Source of the DNA: an uncultured Butyrivibrio sp.
GTDB lineage: Bacteria; Bacillota; Clostridia; Lachnospirales; Lachnospiraceae
Assembly: GCA_947169985.1 (NCBI GenBank)
Contig: CAMVRW010000021.1
Coordinates: 1-16,136, forward strand
Length of the DNA stretch: 16,136 nucleotides
Reading direction: 5' to 3'
Shown: positions 1 to 6,454 of the stretch, one piece after another
How the letters are laid out: the number at the start of each line of letters is the position of its first letter
How positions within the stretch are numbered: position 1 is the first letter of the stretch
Translations under genes and position numbers: made by a program
The notes under the pieces: generated by a model
Told to the model about the DNA's origin: nothing
The model's input: the letters and a program-made list of their open reading frames with translations, nothing else
Database searches by the model: none

Positions 1-255
1 GATCCATCAGCCAATGATGTTCAGATGTATAAGTGGATCGTGCATCAGGGCTTCCAGCCGGTTATCATTGCCACCAAGGCAGATAAGATAAAGCCTTCAC
101 AGATGGAGAAACATCTTGGAATGCTCAGGTCAGGTCTGGGGCTTCCTGAGGAGATTAAGATCTATCCTTATTCAGCTCTTAAAAAGACAGGAAGGGACGA
201 AATCTACGAATTAATGGATAGTATTCTTGCGGAAGGTCAGGAAGCTGAGGAGTAA
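1..255 (+). CDS. engB: Ribosome biogenesis GTP-binding protein EngB/YsxC (3' part)
   Basis: Only the C-terminal 84 codons are present; the reading frame is open to the first base, so about 110-120 N-terminal residues, including the P-loop, lie outside. The visible part has the family's start-of-helix segment (DPSANDVQMYKWI), then VIIATKADK, whose TKAD is the G4 guanine-specificity motif, and YPYSAL, the G5 motif, near the end. This GTPase acts in the cytoplasm in late assembly of the large ribosomal subunit. The methionine at base 25 lies inside the family's conserved region and is not the real start. No convincing hairpin terminator follows; the next gene starts about 108 bases downstream. 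The identification rests on motif order and local sequence, and I am confident of it. Confidence 0.9.
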   Translation, partial: DPSANDVQMYKWIVHQGFQPVIIATKADKIKPSQMEKHLGMLRSGLGLPEEIKIYPYSALKKTGRDEIYELMDSILAEGQEAEE

Positions 256-289
256 ATAAAATATTTCCAACGATTTAAGAGAATATTTA

Positions 290-318
290 TATGAAATATC
301 GTAAACTTGATTTATAAT
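290..318 (+). promoter_or_regulatory. Candidate promoter of the secreted-protein gene
   Basis: A perfect TATAAT lies at 313-318, about 46 bases before the ATG at 364. The matching -35 region (TATGAA at 290-295, 17-base spacer) is poor, so only the -10 is well supported. A short inverted repeat, ATATTT (283-288) and AAATAT (294-299), overlaps the -35 region. Confidence 0.35.
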
Positions 319-363
319 TAAAGGTGACACAAATCATCTTTATATGTGAGTGAGGTGTATGAT

Positions 364-936
364 ATGAAGAGTATTTTCAGAAATGTATTTTGTGTATTTG
401 CAGCAGTTATGTTTCTTGCCCTGAATTTTAGCACCCCGGTTCATGCTCAGAGCGAATTCCCTTATGGATTTGACCTTGGTGATACAGTTATCAGCATGGA
501 TGCCGGAACCACGAGAGATGTGTGGATGTGGTCAAGATATGATTACACCTACCACATTGGAGATCATACCAGTAAGCAGACATATCTTGAGTGCACTTTC
601 AAGGGCGGCACAGAGTATGTCAAGATCCACATTGGTCCTGATGAGCAGGTAAAGAACGTATTCTTCTACTTCTATGTAGATCAGGATCCATACAAAAGTG
701 GTGACAACTGGGCATCCATTGAGGTCTATGTTCAGAACATCAAGTCGGCTCTGGTTGATACTTCAGCTGAAGTACTTAAGTCCTATGCCGGAAACAGTGC
801 AGACTTCAATGCATATTACTACTATGTAAACTATCCTGATCTTCAGGCTGCATATGGTAAGGATGGAGACAAGCTCCTTGAACACTACAATGCATTTGGA
901 AGAAAAGAAGGCAGAGTAGCTACTAGAATAAATTAA
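364..936 (+). CDS. Small secreted protein with NYPDL/GRKEGR C-terminal module
   Basis: The 190-residue product starts with a typical signal peptide: Lys/Arg near the start, a hydrophobic core at about 8-20, and VHA at 26-28 as probable signal peptidase I site, so the protein should be exported. I chose ATG 364 over the in-frame GTG at 346, because GAGGTG at 351-356 gives a ribosome binding site just before 364 and the longer form would weaken the signal peptide. The middle is rich in aromatic and acidic residues, probably beta-structured, with no domain I recognise. Residues 148-184 (FNAYYYYVNYPDLQAAYG... HYNAFGRKEGR) match a short module I recall at the ends of many secreted Lachnospiraceae proteins, perhaps a surface- or polymer-binding element. 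The gene ends at a strong terminator and is likely monocistronic. Function unknown. Confidence 0.75.
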   Translation: MKSIFRNVFCVFAAVMFLALNFSTPVHAQSEFPYGFDLGDTVISMDAGTTRDVWMWSRYDYTYHIGDHTSKQTYLECTFKGGTEYVKIHIGPDEQVKNVFFYFYVDQDPYKSGDNWASIEVYVQNIKSALVDTSAEVLKSYAGNSADFNAYYYYVNYPDLQAAYGKDGDKLLEHYNAFGRKEGRVATRIN

Positions 937-980
937 CCGGAAACTGTTTGCAGATAAGAAGATAAAGAAGATAAATAAAT

Positions 981-1019
981 GGTCCTGACGGATGTAATGT
1001 TCCGTCAGGACCTGTTTTT
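981..1019 (+). terminator. Intrinsic terminator
   Basis: A perfect 12-bp stem (GGTCCTGACGGA at 981-992, TCCGTCAGGACC at 1001-1012) with an 8-base loop is followed by TGTTTTT. It ends the secreted-protein gene. It lies directly before the stop codon side of the convergent minus-strand gene at 1022, so it may work in both directions, although the minus-strand T-tract is weaker. Confidence 0.9.
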
Positions 1020-1021
1020 GC

Positions 1022-1636
1022 TTATTTTCTTGAGTCGTGAACTTCAATTATCTCAGCGTCTGTATCAATGGCTTCTGCTTCTCTTACGGCCCTATGAACA
1101 GTTTTTTCTAATTTGGCTAATCTGGAAGCTGTCCATATATTGGAAACGCCATCGTAGATAAGAAAGCCTCCGATAATATTTACCACAAGCTCTTTTGCCA
1201 GTTCAGATCTGAATAAAAGGAAACCGCCAAGCCCAAGAGTTATGATGGCCAATATAAGGGAAATCCACCATAAAGAGTATTTATATTTTACAAGTGTAAA
1301 GGTCTGGCTCAGGTTGATGATACCGCTTAGAATAATGAATACGCCAAACAGCTTCGGAATGAAGCTTGTGAAGGTGCCGGGATTGACGAAGATCCAGACT
1401 CCAATAGCGGCTATCAGGATTCCTACTGCTAGTTTTCCCGAATCGATAATGCCTCTTTCTGTCTTTAAAAGGAAAGCTACGATAAAAAGTGCTCCGATAA
1501 TGGTAAGGAGTACAGCCAGTGCCCTTGCCATAATGGTCAGGGAAACTTCCGGCCAGAAGATAAGAATGCCTCCGACAATGATCATTACCAGTGCTTCAAC
1601 AATGTAGTCAATTTTCATTTTCTTGATTTTTTCCAT
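1022..1636 (-). CDS. HdeD/DUF308-type six-TM membrane protein
   Basis: The 204-residue product has six hydrophobic segments at about residues 10-28, 33-57, 67-84, 94-112, 121-142 and 149-167. Paired helices carry Gly-rich patterns such as VGGILIFWPE and IIGGFLIYDG, as expected of HdeD/DUF308 proteins. Bacterial members are inner-membrane proteins, one of them (E. coli HdeD) linked to acid resistance; the molecular activity is not established. The charged C-terminal tail (about 170-204, acidic and rich in Ala) is probably cytoplasmic. AAGGAAG lies 8 bases before the ATG. The gene is transcribed away from clpB through a shared intergenic region, with a TATAAT and an inverted repeat at 1676-1716. 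Family call good, role unknown. Confidence 0.85.
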   Translation of the reverse strand: MEKIKKMKIDYIVEALVMIIVGGILIFWPEVSLTIMARALAVLLTIIGALFIVAFLLKTERGIIDSGKLAVGILIAAIGVWIFVNPGTFTSFIPKLFGVFIILSGIINLSQTFTLVKYKYSLWWISLILAIITLGLGGFLLFRSELAKELVVNIIGGFLIYDGVSNIWTASRLAKLEKTVHRAVREAEAIDTDAEIIEVHDSRK

Positions 1637-1675
1637 AGACGATTCTTCCTTTATGAGTATATTGGTAATACGTTT

Positions 1676-1716
1676 CTATTATAGCACTAACAGTGATACT
1701 GCAAGCGTTATAATAG
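1676..1716 (-). promoter_or_regulatory. Promoter with overlapping inverted repeats for the DUF308 gene
   Basis: On the minus strand, TTGCAG (1704-1699), a 15-base spacer and TATAAT (1683-1678) form a reasonable promoter about 40 bases before the start codon. The -10 lies inside an 8-bp inverted repeat, CTATTATA (1676-1683) with TATAATAG (1709-1716). Between the arms are two overlapping small palindromes, CACTAACAGTG (1685-1695) and CAGTGATACTG (1691-1701). This could be an operator for a regulator in the divergent region. Promoter plausible, operator role inferred. Confidence 0.45.
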
Positions 1717-1719
1717 GAG

Positions 1720-1747
1720 TTGACAAGTAAAAAAGTGGTGTTATACT
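1720..1747 (+). promoter_or_regulatory. Sigma-A-type promoter of clpB
   Basis: A consensus -35 TTGACA (1720-1725) is separated by 16 bases from TATACT (1742-1747), one mismatch from consensus. This leaves an untranslated leader of about 50 bases before clpB. No CIRCE element (TTAGCACTC-N9-GAGTGCTAA) and no clear CtsR-type heptad repeat is visible around it, so heat-shock control, if any, is not explained by those sites. Confidence 0.75.
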
Positions 1748-1806
1748 TGTAATAGAACAAAGAACACAAAGCGGGCTTATTATATGCCTGCGGGAAGGAG
1801 TGTTTT

Positions 1807-4401
1807 ATGAATATACAGAAATTTACTCAGAAATCCATAGAAGCAGTTCAGGACTGCGAGAAGATTGCTGTTGAATATGGTAATCAGGAGATAGAACAGG
1901 AACACCTTTTGTATGCTCTTATGACTATTGATGACAGCCTCATAGCCAAGCTGGTGGAGAGGATGGGAGTTGATGTCAGATCCTTCATCACAAGGATAGA
2001 GCAGGGGATTAGCAAGCGTACCAAGGTACAGGGGGGACAGCCCTATATTGGTGCTGATCTTAATAAGGCTCTTTTGTCAGCTGAGGATGAGGCCAAGGCA
2101 CTGGGAGACTCCTATGTATCCGTTGAGCATCTCTTTATGGCTATCATCAAGAAGCCCAACAGGGAGGTAAAAGAGATCCTGGCTCAGTTTGGCATCGACA
2201 GGAACAGATTCCTCCAGGTTCTGTCTGAAGTAAGGGGCAACAGGAATGTGACCACAGATAACCCGGAGGCTACCTACGATACTCTTAACAAGTACGGCAC
2301 AGAGCTGGTGGAGAAGGCAAGGAAGCAGAAGCTGGATCCTGTTATCGGAAGAGATACTGAGATCAGAAATGTGATCCGTATTCTTTCCAGAAAGAGCAAG
2401 AACAACCCTGTCCTTATTGGCGAGCCTGGCGTTGGCAAGACTGCAGTTGTTGAGGCGCTGGCCCAGAGAATAGCAGGTGGCGACGTGCCAAGTGCTCTTA
2501 AGGATAAAAAGATCTTTTCCCTGGATATGGGTGCACTGGTGGCAGGAGCAAAGTACAGAGGTGAGTTTGAGGAAAGGCTCAAAGCTGTTCTTGAGGATGT
2601 TAAGCAGTCAGATGGAGAGATCATTCTTTTCATTGATGAGCTTCACCTTATCGTAGGAGCAGGCAAGACTGATGGCGCCATGGATGCAGGAAATATGCTT
2701 AAGCCCATGCTGGCAAGGGGCGAGCTCCACTGTATAGGTGCCACTACTCTTAATGAATACAGACAGTACATTGAAAAGGACGCTGCCTTAGAGAGACGTT
2801 TCCAGCCTGTAATGGTTGAGGAGCCTACAGTTGAGGATACCATCAGTATCCTTCGTGGACTTAAGGAGAGGTATGAGGTCTTCCATGGGGTTAAGATCAT
2901 GGACTCTGCCCTTGTGAGTGCTGCGGTTCTTTCTAACAGATATATTTCTGACAGGTTCCTTCCTGATAAGGCCATTGACCTGGTGGATGAAGCCTGTGCC
3001 ATGATAAAGACTGAGATGGATTCCATGCCTGCAGAGCTTGATGAGATGAACCGTAAGATCATGCAGATGCAGATTGAGGAGGCAGCTCTTAAGAAGGAGG
3101 ATGATTCCTTAAGCGTTGAAAGGCTTGCTAATCTTCAAAAGGAACTGGCTGATCTGAAGGAAGAGTTTGATGCCAGGAAGGCCCAGTGGACCAATGAAAA
3201 AGAGGCTGTGGACAAGCTGGCGGCTATGCGTGAGCAGATAGATACCATTAATTCAGAGATCGCCATCGCCCAGAGAAATGGCGATTATGAGAAGGCCGGA
3301 GAGCTTCAGTATGGAAAGCTTCCTGCTCTCAAGAAGCAGCTGGAGGAAGCTGAGGATCTGGTCAGGGCAAAAGAAAATGAAACAGTTCTTGTACATGAGA
3401 GAGTTTCTGATGAAGAGATTGCAGGTATCATCAGCAGATGGACCGGAATCCCTGTAAGCAAGCTCACTGAGAGCGAGAGGAACAAGACTCTTCATCTGGC
3501 AGATGAACTTCACCTTCGTGTGATCGGACAGGACGATGCTGTAACAAAGGTTTCTGAGGCTATCATGAGATCTAAAGCAGGCATCAAGGACCCAAGTAAG
3601 CCAATAGGCTCCTTCCTGTTCCTTGGACCTACAGGTGTTGGTAAGACAGAGCTTGCTAAGAGCCTTGCTCAGGCACTTTTCGATGATGAGAACAACATGG
3701 TGCGAATTGATATGAGTGAGTATATGGAGAAGTTCTCCGTGTCCAGACTCATAGGAGCGCCTCCCGGATATGTAGGCTATGAGGAGGGTGGACAGCTGAC
3801 AGAGGCTGTAAGACGTAAACCCTATGCAGTAGTTCTTTTCGATGAGATTGAGAAGGCACATCCTGATGTATTCAACGTACTGCTGCAGATCCTGGATGAC
3901 GGCCGTGTGACTGACTCCCAGGGAAGGACTGTGGACTTCAAGAACACCATCCTTATCATGACCTCCAACATCGGTGCCCAGTATCTTCTTGATGGCATCC
4001 GTGATGACGGTTCCATCAGTGAAGAGGCAGAAAAAGACACTATGGAGGATTTAAGGAATCATTTCAGACCTGAGTTCCTTAACCGTCTTGATGAGATTAT
4101 CATGTTCAAGCCTCTCACCAAGGACAACATTGGAAATATCATTGGTCTTATTGTGGATGATCTTAACAAGCGCCTTTCCGACAGAGAGATCAGTGTTCGT
4201 CTCACACCTGCAGCCCAGCAGTATGTTATCGACAACGCTTATGATCCTATCTACGGTGCAAGACCTCTTAAGAGGTTTGTACAAAAGCATGTGGAGACCA
4301 TGTCAGCAAAGCTCATTCTTGAAGACAGGGTAAGACCTCATGACGCCATTGAATTTGATGTGGAAAATGGGGAATTGGTGGCAAAACCTGTCAAAGGGTG
4401 A
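1807..4401 (+). CDS. clpB: ATP-dependent protein disaggregase ClpB
   Basis: The complete 864-residue Hsp100 protein is close to the usual 857-870 length. ClpB hexamers thread aggregated proteins through a central pore, working with DnaK. Visible parts in order: N-domain (1-150); AAA+ module 1 with Walker A GEPGVGKT (205-212), pore-loop Tyr250 in KYRG, Walker B ILFIDE (273-278) and arginine fingers R330/R331; a coiled-coil middle domain (about 400-525), which separates ClpB from ClpA and ClpX; the WTGIPV linker (545-550); AAA+ module 2 with GPTGVGKTE (607-615), pore loop GYVGY (654-658), VVLFDE (675-680), R760 and sensor-2 GAR (817-819). No key residue is missing. AAGGAG at 1795-1800 fixes the start. 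It is not a ClpC: it lacks the short M-domain. The two small genes downstream may share its transcript. Confidence 0.98.
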   Translation: MNIQKFTQKSIEAVQDCEKIAVEYGNQEIEQEHLLYALMTIDDSLIAKLVERMGVDVRSFITRIEQGISKRTKVQGGQPYIGADLNKALLSAEDEAKALGDSYVSVEHLFMAIIKKPNREVKEILAQFGIDRNRFLQVLSEVRGNRNVTTDNPEATYDTLNKYGTELVEKARKQKLDPVIGRDTEIRNVIRILSRKSKNNPVLIGEPGVGKTAVVEALAQRIAGGDVPSALKDKKIFSLDMGALVAGAKYRGEFEERLKAVLEDVKQSDGEIILFIDELHLIVGAGKTDGAMDAGNMLKPMLARGELHCIGATTLNEYRQYIEKDAALERRFQPVMVEEPTVEDTISILRGLKERYEVFHGVKIMDSALVSAAVLSNRYISDRFLPDKAIDLVDEACAMIKTEMDSMPAELDEMNRKIMQMQIEEAALKKEDDSLSVERLANLQKELADLKEEFDARKAQWTNEKEAVDKLAAMREQIDTINSEIAIAQRNGDYEKAGELQYGKLPALKKQLEEAEDLVRAKENETVLVHERVSDEEIAGIISRWTGIPVSKLTESERNKTLHLADELHLRVIGQDDAVTKVSEAIMRSKAGIKDPSKPIGSFLFLGPTGVGKTELAKSLAQALFDDENNMVRIDMSEYMEKFSVSRLIGAPPGYVGYEEGGQLTEAVRRKPYAVVLFDEIEKAHPDVFNVLLQILDDGRVTDSQGRTVDFKNTILIMTSNIGAQYLLDGIRDDGSISEEAEKDTMEDLRNHFRPEFLNRLDEIIMFKPLTKDNIGNIIGLIVDDLNKRLSDREISVRLTPAAQQYVIDNAYDPIYGARPLKRFVQKHVETMSAKLILEDRVRPHDAIEFDVENGELVAKPVKG

Positions 4402-4448
4402 TACACTGACCATGAACCCAAAGCTGATCAGATGAAAGGATTGCAGTA

Positions 4449-4700
4449 TTGGCAGACAACAGTTGTAAGAGATGCCTTCTCTACGAGATGGCAGGAAATG
4501 AAGATGTAAAATCCCAGCTTGAAAAGACTAAAAGCCTTATGTCTCCAGGGGAGAAGGTTTCTGATGAGAAATATGAAAAGAGGCTGTCACAGTGTAAAAA
4601 CTGTGATAGCCTCTTAAATGCAACCTGTCTTAAGTGCGGGTGCTATGTGGAGATCCGTGCTCTTGCAGACGGGGCAAGATGCCCATCGAAGAAGTGGTGA
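4449..4700 (+). CDS. DUF6171-like Cys-rich small protein (TTG start)
   Basis: The 83-residue product has eight cysteines in paired knuckles: C6-x2-C9, C49-x2-C52, C60-x2-C63-x-C65 and C78. The end pattern, CGCYVE.RA...CP..KW, is that of the DUF6171 family as I recall it, small proteins of Firmicutes presumed to bind zinc. No activity is established. The start is TTG: an in-frame TGA at 4425-4427 closes the frame upstream, no in-frame ATG or GTG precedes the conserved CKRC, and AAAGGA at 4435-4440 lies 8 bases before the TTG. The gene begins 47 bases after clpB and precedes nth, with no terminator on either side, so a clpB-linked transcript is likely. A long inverted repeat (4578-4615) overlaps the codons for the second knuckle. 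The family call is from memory of the Cys pattern. Confidence 0.8.
   Translation: MADNSCKRCLLYEMAGNEDVKSQLEKTKSLMSPGEKVSDEKYEKRLSQCKNCDSLLNATCLKCGCYVEIRALADGARCPSKKW
4578..4615 (+). repeat. 16-bp inverted repeat inside the DUF6171-like coding sequence
   Basis: AAGAGGCTGTCACAGT (4578-4593) pairs with ACTGTGATAGCCTCTT (4600-4615) over 16 bp, with one G-T pair and a 6-base loop. There is no T-run after it, so it is not an ordinary terminator. It covers the codons for residues 44-56, including C49 and C52. Confidence 0.75.
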
Positions 4701-4795
4701 TCAGCTCTTAAACAGGATCTCCATGTAGAGTGCATGGAAATATGGTGTAAAATGGAAGAGGAGAATAAAAACAACAGGTTAAAACGGGTGGACAA

Positions 4796-5437
4796 ATGAC
4801 CAAGAAAAAACTGGCCCTGGAAGTAATAGAGAGGCTAAAAAAAGAATATCCTGATTCCAATTGTACACTGGCTTACGACAAGGCCTGGCAGCTACTTGTA
4901 AGTGTGAGGCTGGCTGCTCAGTGCACGGATAAGAGAGTGGATATGATCACGCCTCTTTTATATGAAAAGTTTCCTACGGTGGCTGCCTTGGCAGAAGCAG
5001 ACGTGGCTGACATTGAGGAGATTGTCAGGCCATGCGGACTTGGCAATTCAAAAGCCAGGGATATTTCAGCCTGTATGAGGATGCTCCACTATGAATATAA
5101 GGATCAGGTTCCGGACACCATGGAGGAACTCCTTAAACTTCCGGGAGTAGGCAGGAAGAGCGCTAATCTTGTACTTGGTGATGTTTACGGAAAGCCTGCG
5201 ATTGTCACTGATACTCACTGCATAAGGCTTTGTAATCTTATAGGCCTTGTAGATGATATTAAGGAACCTGGGAAGGTGGAAAAAGAGCTTTGGAAGATAA
5301 TTCCACCGGAAGAGGGAAATGGGCTTTGTCACCGCTTTGTGGATCATGGAAGGGCAGTATGTGTTGCCCGTCGTCCCCAGTGCCAGATCTGCTGTCTCAG
5401 TGACATTTGCCGATATGGTAAAAAAACCATTAACTAA
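4796..5437 (+). CDS. nth: Endonuclease III (DNA glycosylase/AP lyase)
   Basis: The 213-residue product is a full-length Nth, which removes oxidised pyrimidines from DNA and cuts at the resulting abasic site in base excision repair. The helix-hairpin-helix LPGVGRKSA holds the catalytic lysine K121, and D139 in VTDTHC is the conserved catalytic aspartate, matching K120/D138 of the E. coli enzyme. The C-terminal iron-sulfur loop is intact: C189, C196, C199 and C205 in the classic C-x6-C-x2-C-x5-C spacing. An extra cysteine (C200) is next to the third ligand. The ATG at 4796 has only a modest ribosome binding site (GGGTGG, 4786-4791). No hairpin terminator follows. Confidence 0.97.
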   Translation: MTKKKLALEVIERLKKEYPDSNCTLAYDKAWQLLVSVRLAAQCTDKRVDMITPLLYEKFPTVAALAEADVADIEEIVRPCGLGNSKARDISACMRMLHYEYKDQVPDTMEELLKLPGVGRKSANLVLGDVYGKPAIVTDTHCIRLCNLIGLVDDIKEPGKVEKELWKIIPPEEGNGLCHRFVDHGRAVCVARRPQCQICCLSDICRYGKKTIN

Positions 5438-5456
5438 CTGTTTATAAAAAAGTAAT

Positions 5457-5486
5457 TTGACGATATATATGATGACTAGATAAAAT
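5457..5486 (+). promoter_or_regulatory. Candidate promoter of the EIDALI-motif small protein
   Basis: TTGACG (5457-5462), an 18-base spacer and TAAAAT (5481-5486) resemble a sigma-A promoter, about 50 bases before the ATG at 5537. GACGATAT at 5459-5466 also resembles the -10 of flagellar sigma-D/FliA promoters (GCCGATAT). No TAAA box lies at the right distance, so sigma-D control is not supported. Confidence 0.45.
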
Positions 5487-5536
5487 GTCAGAAAGTAAAG
5501 CAAGTCATTTGTAAACTGCGAAAGGATGCACAGTGT

Positions 5537-5752
5537 ATGGATGCAAACGGATTAAGCCCTGAACAGCAGGCACTTTTGGCAAGTATAATGGGAAAATCTT
5601 CTCAGGCCGGTGGCGGCGGTGGCTTCAGCCCGGCTTCTGTACCTATGCCAGGAGGAGCAGCCCCTGCTGCTGCAGCACCTTCCCCTGCAGATTCCGGTAA
5701 GATGCTTTCCCAGGCAGAGATTGATGCCCTTATAGCTTCCATGGGCAACTAA
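5537..5752 (+). CDS. Small protein with FliM/FliY-like EIDALI motif
   Basis: The 71-residue product ends in MLSQAEIDALIASMGN. LSQxEIDALL is the N-terminal CheY-P-binding motif of the flagellar switch protein FliM and of FliY. Here it sits at the C-terminus, with no switch domain attached. The N-terminus (residues 6-19, LSPEQQALLASIMG) looks like a second, drifted copy of the same amphipathic helix. Between the two lies a flexible Gly-rich and Pro/Ala-rich linker (about 24-52). There is no signal peptide or membrane segment, so it should be cytoplasmic. AAAGGA at 5521-5526 lies 10 bases before the ATG, and a terminator follows. A role in binding CheY or switch proteins is inferred from the motif alone; no other motility gene is in the window, and a chance similarity of a short helix cannot be excluded. 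Confidence 0.75.
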   Translation: MDANGLSPEQQALLASIMGKSSQAGGGGGFSPASVPMPGGAAPAAAAPSPADSGKMLSQAEIDALIASMGN

Positions 5753-5775
5753 AGTGCCCCTCTGAAAACTAAATA

Positions 5776-5834
5776 CGATAAATTTTATCCCAAGGCTATA
5801 CTATGGTCTTGGGATTTTTTGTTTAAATTTATCG
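5776..5834 (+). terminator. Intrinsic terminator with an outer inverted repeat
   Basis: The core stem ATCCCAAGGCTAT (5787-5799) pairs with ATGGTCTTGGGAT (5803-5815) over 13 bp including two G-U pairs, with a 3-base loop, then TTTTTTGTTT. An outer 10-bp inverted repeat, CGATAAATTT (5776-5785) with AAATTTATCG (5825-5834), encloses the hairpin and its T-run. It ends the small EIDALI gene. Confidence 0.85.
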
Positions 5835-5887
5835 CATAAATGTTTATTAAATTATTGTAAAAACGAACAAAAACTTTAATTATTGTA

Positions 5888-5920
5888 TATAATTTAAGAG
5901 TAGGAAAAGGTCCTTTTTCC
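5888..5920 (+). promoter_or_regulatory. Candidate -10 box and near-palindromic site upstream of the 99-residue gene
   Basis: A perfect TATAAT is at 5888-5893; no good -35 is seen at 16-18 bases. Just downstream, near the expected start of transcription, GGAAAAGG (5903-5910) faces CCTTTTTCC (5912-5920), an almost perfect palindrome. It could be an operator or a small leader hairpin. The leader to the ATG at 5974 would be about 75 bases. Confidence 0.35.
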
Positions 5921-5973
5921 GATAATTTTTAAATTGTGAGGTGAAAAGATCTTGGAATATAAGGAGGTGACCC

Positions 5974-6273
5974 ATGTATATTTCAATGCAGTGTTCGGAC
6001 AATTCAGGCGTGCTCAATACTGAAATCTGTACCTTCTACGGCATCAGATATGTGCCTAGGTTCAGGGCAGCAGTGATCTCTACGGAGCATCTCAACCATG
6101 AGTATGTTATTCCCATGACTCCTCAGGACTATGAGGCGGCAGTAAAGCAGATCAAGGATGCCATGAAGACTCGTGCTACTATGATCAGCCTTGAGCAGGG
6201 AATGGTAAGCCGTGGAAGAAAAGGTGAGATCAGAAATATGGAGCCTCAGAAACTCGTTATCATAGCCTTATAA
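5974..6273 (+). CDS. Unrecognised 99-residue cytoplasmic protein
   Basis: I do not recognise this protein. It has no signal peptide, no membrane segment and no Cys cluster; two cysteines are at 7 and 19. The N-terminal half reads as beta-strands with aromatic residues (FYGIRYVPRFRAAVIS), the middle as a helix (about 50-66, PQDYEAAVKQIKDAMK), and the end is basic with a short hydrophobic strand (KLVIIAL), suggesting one compact alpha/beta domain. The start is well fixed by AAGGAGGTGA at 5961-5970, a near-perfect anti-16S match, so the gene is probably well translated. It stands alone between two terminators. Codon use and the strong ribosome binding site argue that it is real. Confidence 0.75.
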   Translation: MYISMQCSDNSGVLNTEICTFYGIRYVPRFRAAVISTEHLNHEYVIPMTPQDYEAAVKQIKDAMKTRATMISLEQGMVSRGRKGEIRNMEPQKLVIIAL

Positions 6274-6352
6274 GGCTTAAAAACCTTGCATAGGAATGCC
6301 TTGCTTAGGTAAAATAGTTATACGAATTAAAAAACCTATCTTTGACACCTAA

Positions 6353-6398
6353 AAAGCCGCAATCCCAGTATATATCTAGGATTACGGCTTTATTTTTA
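6353..6398 (+). terminator. Intrinsic terminator
   Basis: AAAGCCGCAATCC (6353-6365) pairs with GGATTACGGCTTT (6379-6391) with one C-A mismatch, followed by ATTTTTAT. It lies 80 bases after the 99-residue gene and before the GNAT operon, and so separates the two units. Confidence 0.8.
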
Positions 6399-6454
6399 TC
6401 TCGCGAAAAGCGTAATGCTGCGTAAACTAGTTTGAAATCGTGGAAAAATAACTT

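Noticed and set aside
346..363. GTG start for the secreted protein
   Set aside because: The ribosome binding site GAGGTG (351-356) lies inside that extension and serves ATG 364, which gives a normal signal peptide.
979..1607. Plus-strand open frames opposite the DUF308 gene
   Set aside because: The minus-strand frame has a signal-rich six-TM family pattern and a ribosome binding site; the plus-strand frames are low-complexity shadows and start within the terminator.
1684..1710. CIRCE-like element upstream of clpB (it contains AGCACT)
   Set aside because: Only a partial left half is present and there is no matching GAGTGCTAA right half at 9 bases.
3253..3861. Minus-strand open frame of 202 codons inside clpB
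   Set aside because: It lies wholly opposite conserved ClpB codons, including the second Walker motifs, has no ribosome binding site and reads as a Ser/Leu-rich shadow.
4720..4738. TCCATG/CATGGA hairpin between the DUF6171-like gene and nth as a terminator
   Set aside because: The stem is only 6 bp and no T-run follows.
5445..5466. Flagellar sigma-D promoter (TAAA ... GACGATAT) before the EIDALI gene
   Set aside because: The TAAA box is only 10 bases from the -10, against about 15 needed; AT-rich chance is likely.
5066..5503. Minus-strand open frame of 145 codons over nth
   Set aside because: It overlaps the conserved catalytic and iron-sulfur regions of nth; its composition looks like a shadow.
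6342..6374. TTGACA followed by TATATA as a promoter
   Set aside because: The spacing is about 21 bases and the -10 lies in the loop of the terminator at 6353-6391.
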